Shown: positions 36,408 to 45,990, counted from the stretch's first letter. The stretch is DNA of 64,000 bases from Psychrobacter submarinus (GCF_904846685.1 NZ_CAJHBQ010000003.1:186001-250000), one strand, 5' to 3'. Made by a program: numbers and translations. Notes: generated by a model from the sequence alone, not told the origin.

Positions 36408-39400
36408 ATGAGAAGTAACCCCTCATTGCATCACGCTTCAATGACCGCTTCGATACTCGTGTCGGAACCTTGTGTATCTAGCACGGCCCCGTCATCTCCC
36501 TCTAATCGGTTGGCGCTAATCGGCGCGCATGCTCAGCACACAAGCATTGGCGTACGTCACCATTTTGCCCGAACCGCTTTATTTAGCGCTGTCGCTAGTG
36601 TTTTGGTTGGTGTTGGGATGGCCTCTGCCAGTGCCGCTGAGACCGACCCTCGCGCAGAGGTGGCGCAAAGCCCTACAGCGTCTAACCCGCAAGTAGAAGT
36701 CCAAAACAACTCTCAGAGCACTTCACAAACCAATGTAGCGCAGGATGGTTCAGACGATAGCCTTATTGATTTTGACTCAGAAGCGGAGCTTGATGCGGCT
36801 TTAGAGGCTTTGCGCCTAAGAAGAGATTTTGAGCAGGGAGAAGTCGATAAATCCGTACTCGATGAGTTCAGTGAAGAAGTCAGCCAAGATGGCGATATGA
36901 ACACTAGTGAGATAAATACTGGCACGGACGCTGAAAACAATAATAGTAATGAAGCGGATGTATCGCCAGTCAGTAACAATGATTTTGATAGCGATGCCGA
37001 GCTGCAACGACAGGCAACGGCGATACAGCAGCAAGGGTATCAGATGATGACTCCCGAACAGATTGATCGGGAACTTGCGGCTTTGGACGCTGAGAATGAC
37101 TCTTTTATGGAGAGTACGAGTAATGGCAACACCGACGGTTTAGATGATGTTTTTGATGCAGGGTTTAGTAGCGATCTAAACAGCTTCGATAGTAATCTAA
37201 ACAGCTTTGACAGTAACAAGATAGACAGTCAATTCGATAGTTTTAATGACGAAGGCTTTAATGCGCCTATTGCCCGACTTGATAGTCAGCAATTACCTTT
37301 AGGATTAGATCCAAAAATCGACTCTGCGACTTTGCCTACGCCCAACAATCTTGAGACTTTAAACCGCGCACAAACTCCAGAAGAGCAGGCACAAACAGCA
37401 GAGATAATGGCGCGTCCTATTGAGGTGAGCGACTCTGTCAGTAGTGGCCGAGTCGATGACGGTGCTGACATCACTGAGCAAAACAATCCTGAGCAGATAT
37501 TAGCGCAGCAAGACAATCGTTCAGTGACAGGTGCTGATGATACTATCGCTGAAGCACAAATCGAGGCCAGCGATGGCGAGGTGGCTGATGATCAAAATAG
37601 TGATCAAAGCGGCGATCTTAATCCTGATGACTATCTGCCAGACTATCAAGCACAGGACAATGCTGACGCCGTCGCAGAAGGCGTGACTCAAGCGAATAAT
37701 TCTAAACCATTAGCTCGCAATGAAGGCGGTATTGTCAAACGTTTGTATAATCGCCTATTTAACGGCGGCGTAGCAGCGTTGCCGCGTGTTGAGACCACGG
37801 TTTATCTGCAGCAAGACGCAGATAGAAGCCCTAACAATGCTACCAATGATGCGGCTCAGGGTACGCCAAGACTGATCAAGGCTGATGAAGATATTCAGCC
37901 GATTAATAATATCAAAGCTGCTATCGATGATACTACCGTTCAGTCGGTCACTGACTTCACCGCAGCCCTGCCACGCCTGCAAGAGACCGCTTTAGATGCG
38001 GCAAAAGCTGTAGGCTATTATGATATTACTCTCAAACTACGTCAGCCGGATGCCAACAGTATCGATGTGATCATCGAAAAGCTGGGTGAACCGGTAACTG
38101 TCGATAGCCGTATCGTCGATGTCCGCGGTGAGGGCGCCGAGCAAGCCGAGTTCAAAACGCTAGAAGAGACAGCGCTGCCAGCAGAGGGCGATGTCTTTAA
38201 CCATAGAGTTTATAAAAATAGTAAGGCTGCTCTTGAGGCTCTAAGCCGCACTTATGGCTATTTTGATGAGAATTGGCTGAATAAATCGGTCGACATTATC
38301 TTGCCAGATAATAAAGCCGATATATCACTCGTTTATGATACTGGGGTTCGTTATGACTTCGATGACGTGGTGTTTTTTACGTACGATGAGGCGACAGGTA
38401 CCCTCACGCGCGACCCTGATAAGCTACCCGTAGAGCTGCCTTTACTGCGTCAGTTGCTACACTTTGAAGCTGGTGATCCTTTTTATCGTCCCGATGTGAC
38501 CAAGTTAAGTAATGATCTAGCGGCAACGCGCTACTTCAATATGGTCAACGTTGAGAGCTTATTGCCACCCGATGAGCTGAGTGCTGGCAGTACGCTAGCT
38601 TTTGATAATACTGCTAATCAGTCAGATAATGTAGAAGATGGCGATTTAGACAGTGATGTTAAAGAAGGGGCAAACGTAGGCGCTGGCGATACTGATCTCA
38701 TTGGCGAGAGCCGTGACAATCTTAGCAGTGATGAGGATGATTCAGAGGTCGTTTCTGAGGTCGTTGCTGAAAGCCTTGAGGCGAACAGTGGCGCTACCGT
38801 TGATGCCGCTGATATCGCTCCTATTGAGTTCCAAGTCGATGAACAAACGCAAAATAAATTACAAGAAATCAAAGCCAAAGCCAATCGTTTAAGTAGCCTA
38901 CCTAATGATCGGGTATTGGATGAAAAAGACGAAGAAGCTGAGAACTTCTTAGGAAAAATCAGCGATTCAATCAGTAATATTGCCGAGAAGATATTCCCTG
39001 AAGAGGAGTCCATAATCGATGAGGATTTTGTACCGCCAACTTTAGCCAATCGTATTACTCCTGAAGAGGTTTTTGAAAGTAAAAAAGTGCCTTTGTACGT
39101 CTTCGTCTCCGCAGATAAGCCGCGCGATGCTCAGGTTGGTCTGGGTTATGGTACTGATACCGATATCCGTGCTACTGCAAAGATTGACTATAATTTGGTT
39201 AATCGTCAGGGCTACCAAGCCGGCGCGGAAGTAGAAGCCTCACGCATCAGTAAAAACGTGACTGTCTATGGTAGTCGCCCTTGGAAGCACCCGCTCAATG
39301 ATAAATTAGAGGCGCGTCTGACTTATGAAGAGGAAGTCATCGATCAAGGTGAAGGGAACTTTGATCTATCGACTAATACTGTAAAGGCAGCTTTGGCTAG

Positions 39401-40118
39401 AAATATTCGTAAAGAGAGCGGCTGGAATAGGAGATATTCGGTACGTTATCGGTTAGATGAGCTCGAAACTGGGGTTGACGATACAAAGTTAGAAGATCTA
39501 CCGGTACGTTTCACCTCTTCAAGACCTACGCAGCAAGCTTTGTTGTTTGGTTACGGTATTAATAAAACCGACGTCAACAATGCTATCAATCCTACCAGCG
39601 GCTATCGTCAGTATTATGGTATCGAAGCCGGCGCTGAGAGCGTACTTAGCGATACTGATCTGGCGATTGTGCGCGCCGGTGTCAGCGGTATTTATAGCTT
39701 TGGTGAGGATGATAAGCACCAAGTGCTAGGCGGCTTCAATACCGGGTATATTTGGGCGGATGACTTTTATGAAGTGCCTTATAAGCTACGCTTCTTCGCC
39801 GGCGGTGATCAGAGTATTCGCGGGTATGATTATGAGAGCTTATCACCGTTAGAAAACGGTTATCTGACTGGTGGACAGATTCTCGCCGTCGGTAGTGCTG
39901 AATATAACTATGAATTTAGACCGGGTTTCCGCGGGGCATTATTCACCGATGTGGGTAATGCTTATGATAAAGACTTCAAAACTGATACTAAAGTAGGGGT
40001 CGGCGTTGGTATTCGCTGGGCGTCGCCTGTTGGTGTGGTGCGAGTCGATGTGGCAGCTGGGGTGACAGAGGATAGTATTCCGGTGCGTTTGCATTTCTTT
40101 ATCGGCTCGCCGTTATAA
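36408..40118 (+). CDS. tamA: Translocation and assembly module subunit TamA, enlarged
   Basis: Omp85-family outer-membrane barrel that works with TamB. From the ATG at 36408 (AGGAT upstream) it has 1236 residues, twice the E. coli length of about 577. Order: an unusually long 50-residue N-region; a hydrophobic signal core (about 55-75, ending SASAAE); an Asp/Asn/Ser/Gln-rich disordered region to about 440, with a short NSFDSN repeat; POTRA domains about 460-720; a second acidic insert of about 170 residues (723-890); then the barrel from VPLYVFVSADKPRDAQVGLG to a terminal IGSPL, with SIRGYDYESLSP as the conserved loop motif. The second insert splits the last strands of POTRA3. tamB follows after 123 bp. 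Confidence 0.88.
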   Translation: MRSNPSLHHASMTASILVSEPCVSSTAPSSPSNRLALIGAHAQHTSIGVRHHFARTALFSAVASVLVGVGMASASAAETDPRAEVAQSPTASNPQVEVQNNSQSTSQTNVAQDGSDDSLIDFDSEAELDAALEALRLRRDFEQGEVDKSVLDEFSEEVSQDGDMNTSEINTGTDAENNNSNEADVSPVSNNDFDSDAELQRQATAIQQQGYQMMTPEQIDRELAALDAENDSFMESTSNGNTDGLDDVFDAGFSSDLNSFDSNLNSFDSNKIDSQFDSFNDEGFNAPIARLDSQQLPLGLDPKIDSATLPTPNNLETLNRAQTPEEQAQTAEIMARPIEVSDSVSSGRVDDGADITEQNNPEQILAQQDNRSVTGADDTIAEAQIEASDGEVADDQNSDQSGDLNPDDYLPDYQAQDNADAVAEGVTQANNSKPLARNEGGIVKRLYNRLFNGGVAALPRVETTVYLQQDADRSPNNATNDAAQGTPRLIKADEDIQPINNIKAAIDDTTVQSVTDFTAALPRLQETALDAAKAVGYYDITLKLRQPDANSIDVIIEKLGEPVTVDSRIVDVRGEGAEQAEFKTLEETALPAEGDVFNHRVYKNSKAALEALSRTYGYFDENWLNKSVDIILPDNKADISLVYDTGVRYDFDDVVFFTYDEATGTLTRDPDKLPVELPLLRQLLHFEAGDPFYRPDVTKLSNDLAATRYFNMVNVESLLPPDELSAGSTLAFDNTANQSDNVEDGDLDSDVKEGANVGAGDTDLIGESRDNLSSDEDDSEVVSEVVAESLEANSGATVDAADIAPIEFQVDEQTQNKLQEIKAKANRLSSLPNDRVLDEKDEEAENFLGKISDSISNIAEKIFPEEESIIDEDFVPPTLANRITPEEVFESKKVPLYVFVSADKPRDAQVGLGYGTDTDIRATAKIDYNLVNRQGYQAGAEVEASRISKNVTVYGSRPWKHPLNDKLEARLTYEEEVIDQGEGNFDLSTNTVKAALARNIRKESGWNRRYSVRYRLDELETGVDDTKLEDLPVRFTSSRPTQQALLFGYGINKTDVNNAINPTSGYRQYYGIEAGAESVLSDTDLAIVRAGVSGIYSFGEDDKHQVLGGFNTGYIWADDFYEVPYKLRFFAGGDQSIRGYDYESLSPLENGYLTGGQILAVGSAEYNYEFRPGFRGALFTDVGNAYDKDFKTDTKVGVGVGIRWASPVGVVRVDVAAGVTEDSIPVRLHFFIGSPL

Positions 40119-40241
40119 GCGGATGCATAATTAAGTCTTTTAACTAAGAACTTATAATAAGAACTTATAACTAAGCCAAACGAAAACCCAAGCAAGGCTC
40201 GCAGGCGAAGAGCTAATAATTTTTTTACTTGATTGAGTGTC

Positions 40242-43200
40242 ATGTTGAATAATAAAACCCCACCTAACGACCCGTCGTCTAAAGATCCTGCGCAACGAGA
40301 TGCCCACGCGGTGCGTCGGTGGTATCCGCTATCTTTTTTGCTAAAGCTGCTAGCATTGATTGCTATTGTCTTAGTTGTGATGTTCGCGGTGTTTTTTTAT
40401 GCAGCAGGTACGGATGCAGGCACTAAGTTTTTATTAGAAAAAGTCGGTAGCGAAACGGGCGTCAAGCTCAAATATGGCAGTGGTAACCTGCGTGACGGTA
40501 TTATGGTCACTGATATCGATCTTAAGGCTACCGAAGATCTTGAGATTAAAGTAGACCAGGCTTACGTCAAAATAGGCTGGCGCGCTGTATTTGCTAAAGA
40601 AGTACACTTACGTGATGCCGATATCCAGCGTATTGAGATTATTAATACTAAGCCGCCAACCGGTGAGCCGTTCGATTATAAGACGCTTGAGCTACCAGTC
40701 AATCTGCGTTTCGACCAAGCCAAAATCAAAACTATCGTCTATAAGCAAGTGACTAAAGAGCCGGTCATCGTTAACGATATAGCGGCAAGGGATTTGACTT
40801 GGGTCGGCAGTCAGGTCACCGTCGGCAGTGGTAAGCTCTTTTATAGTGATATTGTAAAAGTCAGTGCGCTACAAGGTGAGATCGACCTACAAGGCGACTA
40901 CCCCTTAGATCTAAGCGCTATTGTTGAAGTCAGCGCCCTTGAAAAAGCTTATATAGATCCGCTCAATGTCAAAGCAACTGGTACTCTAAAACGTACGATA
41001 GGTAAAGTGCGCAGCCGCTACAATGATAGTGATGTCAGCGGCGAGTTTGTCGCACAAGGGCTAGATGAAGGCTCACCGTTTGAAGCGAAACTGCGCTGGG
41101 ATGATGTACTGATACCGTATGCTGATGCGCAAAATATCCATCTAAAAAGCGGTATGGCGACTGCTTCTGGCGTGGTTTCGGATATTAAACTGCGCATCAA
41201 TACGGAGCTGACCGCCAAAGACATACCTTCAGGCCGTTATAAAGGACGCGCGGTGATTGCCAATAGTCAGCTGCGTATCGATCGCTTAGATGCTGATGTG
41301 CCCGCAGGACGGCTAACCTTGCAGGGGATATTGGACTGGAGCGAGAGCTTCGATGCCAAAATTCGCGCTGTTGGCAATGGCTTTGATATCCGTCAAGCGA
41401 TTCCAGATGAGTATAGCGACTTTAAGGCTTATGCGCCGCAGACGCTTAATGGTCGACTATCGCTACATTATCAACAAAAAAACCTCAGCAATAATCTGCA
41501 AGTTGATGCCGATTTGCGTCAGCGTGATGGCGAGCATATCAACGCTAATATTGTCCGCGGTAAGCTATCTGCCAAATCTAAGCAGCCAGCGCCTATGTAT
41601 ATCGATGCTAGGTGGCAGAACTTGACCCGCCGTGATGTGCCAAGTATTGGCAATATCGATAGCCCAAGCGGCCGCGCTGATGTCATCGTGCGCGGCTCAA
41701 ACTTATCTGTCGATGCCAATGCTGTCATCAATGAATTAAATGCAGCGCCTAAAGGTAATTATGACGTTCGCATTCGCAAAAATGCTAATGTCATCGATAT
41801 CAATCGTCTCAACTATCAGGGCATCGTTGGCGACTTATCTGGCACCGGGCAAATACAACTCGCCACCAATCAGCGCCCGCTGACTTGGCAGGTAGATGCG
41901 CGTACTAACGGCTTGTTGCCGAAGCAATATCGTAGTGATCTGCCGCTTGAGCGTTTAACAGGTAACCTGAGCGCGCGCGGCCGCCTGCTAAATATCCGCA
42001 AAAACGGCGACAAAGGTCAGCGGCATATTGTCAATATTACGAGTACCGACCTGCAAGCAAAGCTAGACGCTAGTCAAGACCAGCGCGCTATCGGCGTTAC
42101 TGGTAATGGCGACGCTGAGATAGATCTTATCGGCGGTGAGCTGTCAGTGTTTGACGTACGCTTCGATGGCCGCGTTGATACTCAAGATGTACCCGATGGT
42201 CTGTTATCGATAAGCGCAGCAGGCACACCAAAGCTTATCAGCGTTCGCAAACTGGATTACAGTGGTGAAGCTGGCGCAGTGAACGCAAAAGGCGTCATCG
42301 ATCTGCGTGATAATATTGGCTGGAGCGTCACAGGACGTTTTGATAACTTCGATGTTGGTTACTTTCTTCCTAATAATCCGGCTATTTTGACCGGAGATTT
42401 GGTTACTAGTGGTGAGTGGCAACAGCCCGCGAGTACAGCGGCTAATAGCCAAGGTAAGCTGCAACGCTTTGCTGTCAATTTTGATGGCGTTTTAGATGCT
42501 GAGCAGCTGCCAGCAGGCAAGCTGACGATTGATGCCAGTGGCGATGCGCAGCTGATTCGTATTAAGCGCTTTCGTCATGTAGGCGCGGCCGGCAGTATCG
42601 ATGCTAAAGGTAGCGTGGACGTACGCCAAGGCATTGCTTGGGACATCAACGCCACTATGGATCGCTTCAACTTAGGGTACTTTTTAAAAGACACGCCAAG
42701 TACCATCACCGGCAGTATAAAAACTGATGGACGCTGGGGCGAAACCCAGCAGGTTATCAACTTACAGCAGATTAATCTGCGCGGCATGCTCAAGGGTCAA
42801 CCACTAAGTGCCAAAGGTAGTTTGTCTGCTAAGCTTAGCTTACCCAAGGACTTAGGCAGCTATTTTGAACGCCTGCAAGCTCAGGATAGCGAAACGCAGT
42901 ACAAGCAAGTGAACGCTTTAATTGATAGCCTTGATGCCAATGATTTAGTGCTACGGTGGGGCGATAACTACTTAACTGCTAACGGTAATGCTAAACAGCT
43001 ACAAGCCAAAATCAATATCACAAGCCTAGATCAGTTATCTGACCAGCTCGCCGGTAAGGTCAGCGGCGGGGCCACTCTATCGCAGCCCGCAGGCCAAGCC
43101 TTGCCAACGATTTATGTGGACTTAGTGGGTGAGCGCATTGCCTTGCCAGGGTTTGTTTTACGTCAAGGGCGCGTGCGCGGCAAGTTAGTGAATCTCGCAA

Positions 43201-45227
43201 ATAGTCCAAGTCAGCTGATAGTCAGTGCTGAAGGCTTAGATGCCGCTGGTCAAAGCTTTCAAAAGGTCAAAGCGACCTTCAATGGTACTGAGCAGGCACA
43301 CGTGGTCAATCTTGATGTAGCCAATGATGAGCTTAACGTCTTAGCGCGCTTAAAAGGCGGCTTCAATCGCGACGAGTTGATATGGCGCGGCGCAATAGGA
43401 AATGGTAGCGTCAAATCTAAATATGCCACGCTCAACCAGCTACAACCGGCGCAGCTTATCTTAAACTTGCCTCAAGGTGAGAGCAATCCGCTAAAAGTAC
43501 AGCTGGCAGCACATTGCTGGCAGGCCGCTGATCAAAGTGGCAAGCTGTGCTTACGAGAGAACCTAATCGCCTCAGCCGACGCCGGTCAAGTCAATTTAGC
43601 GATACAAAATCTTGATACCTCCCTATTTTCAGTATTTTTGCCTAAAGATATCGATTGGCAGGCGAAGATCAATGGCAAAGCTGTCGTTGGTTGGCAACAG
43701 GGCCGTGCTCCTACTATTAACACCACTTTATATTCGGACAACGGCAAAATCGGTCTGATTCAAGATGGTGATTTGGCTCCAGTGAGCTTACCTTATAAGC
43801 GCGTCTCGCTGATTGCGTTATCGGTCCCTGAAGGTGTCAAGCTGCGTACAGATATCAACACTGGTCGCGGTGCCCGTGGCTATGCCGAAGTCATTGTGGA
43901 TCCGTATAAAGATCCTAAACCTATCTCCGGCGCTTTGGTATTAAATGAGCTAAATTTAGCGATACTTAAACCTTTCTTCCCGGGTATGCGTGTGCTTGAA
44001 GGGAATATCACCATGGCAGGTGGCCTTGGCGGTACTCTAACCAAGCCGCAGTTCTACGGCGATGTCAAACTCGCTGATGGTCGGATCGCTATGCTTGGGT
44101 TACCGGTGAATCTTACTAATGTCAACACCACTGCCAAAATCCGCGGTACAGAGGCGGTGATAGACGGTAGCTTCAATAGTGGTACGGGTACCGGTGAGCT
44201 TACCGGTACGGTAAACTGGCAGCAAGAGCTACAGGCCAAACTCAGTATCGTCGGTGAGCGTCTAGTGCTGACTCAGCCGCCGCTACTCTCAGCAGAGGTC
44301 AATCCAGACATCGATATCATCGTGCGTCCAAATGACAAATACGTCAATATTGAAGGCGCTGTCAGTATACCTACTGCGACGATCCGTCCTCCTGAGGCCA
44401 GCGAAGATATCATCACCCAGACCGAAGATGCAGTGGTGCTCGATAGGCGTCTAATCGGTAATATTGATGAAGTACTGGCGGTGTCTAAGCCTTGGTCGAT
44501 CAACGCCGATATCGGTGTCGATCTGGGCGACGATATCAATTTCCGCGGTTTTGGTGCGGTTATTCCACTGGCAGGCGCCATTAATATTACGCAAAATGGC
44601 AGTGGCGTCATGCGCGCTAAAGGTGTCGTACAAGTCTCGAAGCGTACTAGTATCGATGCTTTTGGCCAAAGCTTAGAGCTGAATTACGGACAAATACGCT
44701 TTAACGGCGATGTCATGAAGCCTGATCTTAGCATCGAAGCGGTCAAAATCATCGATGATAATATCGTTGGCGTCCGCATCAAGGGCAATACTGAAAATCC
44801 AAATATTATCGTCTTTAATAATGCCGGACTGACGCAGCAACAAGCAATGAATGCTTTGGTGACAGGACGTATTAATGACGGCAGCCCCAGCCAAATCAGT
44901 GAGCAGGGCTTTAAGTCGCAAGTGACCAATAACTTAGCCGCCGCCGGTCTTAACTTTGGCTTGAGTGGCACGCGTAGTCTCACCAATCAGATCGGCCAAG
45001 CTTTTGGTTTCCAAAGCTTAACCGTTGATGCTTCAGGCAACAGTGATGACACTAATGTCAATGTTACCGGTTATATCTCGCCTGATCTGTATATTCGTTA
45101 CGGGGTAGGGGTGTTCAATGCTGAAAATAGTCTCTCGGTGCGGTATCAGTTGACTCGCCGTGTCTATTTAGAGGCGACCTCCGCTGCTGAAAACGCGGCG
45201 GATGTGGTCTATAGTTGGCAGTTCTAA
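40242..45227 (+). CDS. tamB: Translocation and assembly module protein TamB
   Basis: Very long inner-membrane-anchored, periplasm-spanning protein of the AsmA-like family, implicated with TamA in outer-membrane protein assembly and with YhdP/YdbH in phospholipid transport. The 1661-residue protein has one N-terminal membrane segment (about residues 28-52, LLKLLALIAIVLVVMFAVFF), a beta-taco repeat body and the C-terminal DUF490 domain (SIDAFGQSLELNYGQIRFNG, NPNIIVFNNAGLTQQQAMNA), ending in Phe. The frame opens at a TTG (40233); the ATG at 40242 was chosen. Length exceeds E. coli TamB (1259) by about 400. Confidence 0.92.
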   Translation: MLNNKTPPNDPSSKDPAQRDAHAVRRWYPLSFLLKLLALIAIVLVVMFAVFFYAAGTDAGTKFLLEKVGSETGVKLKYGSGNLRDGIMVTDIDLKATEDLEIKVDQAYVKIGWRAVFAKEVHLRDADIQRIEIINTKPPTGEPFDYKTLELPVNLRFDQAKIKTIVYKQVTKEPVIVNDIAARDLTWVGSQVTVGSGKLFYSDIVKVSALQGEIDLQGDYPLDLSAIVEVSALEKAYIDPLNVKATGTLKRTIGKVRSRYNDSDVSGEFVAQGLDEGSPFEAKLRWDDVLIPYADAQNIHLKSGMATASGVVSDIKLRINTELTAKDIPSGRYKGRAVIANSQLRIDRLDADVPAGRLTLQGILDWSESFDAKIRAVGNGFDIRQAIPDEYSDFKAYAPQTLNGRLSLHYQQKNLSNNLQVDADLRQRDGEHINANIVRGKLSAKSKQPAPMYIDARWQNLTRRDVPSIGNIDSPSGRADVIVRGSNLSVDANAVINELNAAPKGNYDVRIRKNANVIDINRLNYQGIVGDLSGTGQIQLATNQRPLTWQVDARTNGLLPKQYRSDLPLERLTGNLSARGRLLNIRKNGDKGQRHIVNITSTDLQAKLDASQDQRAIGVTGNGDAEIDLIGGELSVFDVRFDGRVDTQDVPDGLLSISAAGTPKLISVRKLDYSGEAGAVNAKGVIDLRDNIGWSVTGRFDNFDVGYFLPNNPAILTGDLVTSGEWQQPASTAANSQGKLQRFAVNFDGVLDAEQLPAGKLTIDASGDAQLIRIKRFRHVGAAGSIDAKGSVDVRQGIAWDINATMDRFNLGYFLKDTPSTITGSIKTDGRWGETQQVINLQQINLRGMLKGQPLSAKGSLSAKLSLPKDLGSYFERLQAQDSETQYKQVNALIDSLDANDLVLRWGDNYLTANGNAKQLQAKINITSLDQLSDQLAGKVSGGATLSQPAGQALPTIYVDLVGERIALPGFVLRQGRVRGKLVNLANSPSQLIVSAEGLDAAGQSFQKVKATFNGTEQAHVVNLDVANDELNVLARLKGGFNRDELIWRGAIGNGSVKSKYATLNQLQPAQLILNLPQGESNPLKVQLAAHCWQAADQSGKLCLRENLIASADAGQVNLAIQNLDTSLFSVFLPKDIDWQAKINGKAVVGWQQGRAPTINTTLYSDNGKIGLIQDGDLAPVSLPYKRVSLIALSVPEGVKLRTDINTGRGARGYAEVIVDPYKDPKPISGALVLNELNLAILKPFFPGMRVLEGNITMAGGLGGTLTKPQFYGDVKLADGRIAMLGLPVNLTNVNTTAKIRGTEAVIDGSFNSGTGTGELTGTVNWQQELQAKLSIVGERLVLTQPPLLSAEVNPDIDIIVRPNDKYVNIEGAVSIPTATIRPPEASEDIITQTEDAVVLDRRLIGNIDEVLAVSKPWSINADIGVDLGDDINFRGFGAVIPLAGAINITQNGSGVMRAKGVVQVSKRTSIDAFGQSLELNYGQIRFNGDVMKPDLSIEAVKIIDDNIVGVRIKGNTENPNIIVFNNAGLTQQQAMNALVTGRINDGSPSQISEQGFKSQVTNNLAAAGLNFGLSGTRSLTNQIGQAFGFQSLTVDASGNSDDTNVNVTGYISPDLYIRYGVGVFNAENSLSVRYQLTRRVYLEATSAAENAADVVYSWQF

Positions 45228-45234
45228 TACGCAT

Positions 45235-45266
45235 AAAAAACGCCTTTATTTAAAGGCGTTTTTTAT
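45235..45266 (+). terminator. Rho-independent terminator after tamB
   Basis: AAAAAACGCCTTTA and TAAAGGCGTTTTTT form a perfect stem with a 2-4 base loop and T run. Confidence 0.92.
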
Positions 45267-45278
45267 TGATTCAAGCTA

Positions 45279-45448
45279 GGGCGTGTCCCTATTTTAAAAA
45301 TGGTGATAAAAATGAGATAAATCGCAGGCAAACAAGGAAAATAGCGCAGGTAATATCAAGATATTGACCAGCTATTTGACACCGTTTGCCAAAGATTTAG
45401 CCATTTTTAGCCCGTTTAGTCATAAACGCTTGAATTAGGGACACGCCC
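45279..45448. mobile_element. 170-bp fold-back MITE, copy C, TA-flanked
   Basis: The ends GGGCGTGTCCCTA (left) and its complement (right) are perfect over 13 bp and share the first eight bases with the 303-bp elements. TA flanks both sides (45277-45278, 45449-45450). Four further complementary pairs are nested symmetrically: AAAAATGG/CCATTTTT (45296, 45401), GGCAAAC/GTTTGCC (45327, 45384), AAATAGC/GCTATTT (45339, 45371), AATATC/GATATT (45352, 45360). The whole element can therefore fold into one long hairpin. It carries no coding frame. Confidence 0.85.
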
Positions 45449-45484
45449 TAATACTGACTTGGACGAATATGAGCTAAAACAGCG

Positions 45485-45594
45485 CAATAAGCTCAGTAAC
45501 TAGTGAGTTAAAAGCTACTCGATTAAAAATTACTTGGCAAAAAGCTGCTTGATTAAAAACCACTTGGCCAAAAGCTACTTGGTCAAAATCAAAC
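45485..45594. repeat. Degenerate ~15-bp tandem repeat at the 3' end of hemP
   Basis: On the minus strand the unit TTTTGACCAAGTAGC, which contains the hemP stop codon, recurs about five more times with decay (TTTTGGCCAAGTGG, TTTTTAATCAAGCAGC, TTTTTGCCAAGTAAT and so on). Confidence 0.6.
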
Positions 45595-45739
45595 GATTAT
45601 TTCGAGTCAAGCGCAGACGATATTCTTCCCCTTCATGCTCGATACGCACCTCTTTGGTCAAAGCAAATAAGTGCTGCGACTGCAGGGTAGGTAGACGATT
45701 GTCACGGTTATTTAGATAGCGAGAGATGACCAGACTCAT
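45575..45739 (-). CDS. hemP: Hemin uptake protein HemP
   Basis: A 54-residue protein ending in EVRIEHEGEEYRLRLTRNNR, then LILTK, which is the HemP/HmuP signature (xxIxHxGxxYxLRxTRxxKLILTK). HemP is linked to heme utilisation and, as HmuP, to activation of the heme receptor gene in rhizobia and Burkholderia. AAGGA lies 7 bases before the ATG. An excellent Fur box lies upstream, so iron limitation should induce it. No heme receptor gene is adjacent in this window, so the hemP here is a solitary unit. Confidence 0.88.
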   Translation of the reverse strand: MSLVISRYLNNRDNRLPTLQSQHLFALTKEVRIEHEGEEYRLRLTRNNRLILTK

Positions 45740-45790
45740 AATGAATTCCTTTTGATAGTAAAATAGAGCGTTAATAAATGAATTAACTTA

Positions 45791-45809
45791 ACGATAATAA
45801 TTATCATTA
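45791..45809 (-). promoter_or_regulatory. Fur box upstream of hemP
   Basis: GATAATAATTATCATT (45793-45808) matches the Fur consensus GATAATGATAATCATTATC closely, as a near-perfect run of GATAAT-type hexamers. It lies about 55 bases before the hemP start. Confidence 0.8.
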
Positions 45810-45940
45810 ACATTTATGGCTTTTGCAAGTGCTTTTATGAATTAAATCATCTTTAGCTTGATAATTGATTCAGTTATAGATGATGCTTCTCCTCAATAAT
45901 AACTGTCTTAAGATAACGGCCGTTTAATAGCGGTAAATAC

Positions 45941-45980
45941 TTTAAATATCTTTGAATATCTTTGAATATCTTTGAATATC
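45941..45980 (+). repeat. Four 10-bp tandem repeats just before a start codon
   Basis: TTTAAATATC followed by three exact copies of TTTGAATATC. The array ends immediately before AGGGG, the presumed ribosome site of the next gene, whose ATG is at 45991. Confidence 0.9.
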
Positions 45981-45990
45981 AGGGGCTATC

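Noticed and set aside
38618..39049. 143-codon antisense frame within tamA
   Set aside because: Ser-rich shadow of the Asp/Glu/Ser-rich coding strand; no start signals.
45534..45719. Plus-strand basic 61-codon frame over hemP
   Set aside because: Antisense to hemP, which has family signature, ribosome site and Fur box; the frame also reads through the tandem repeat.
45941..45980. Possible CRISPR or iteron array
   Set aside because: Units are 10 bp and directly adjacent with no spacers, and there are no cas or replication genes nearby.
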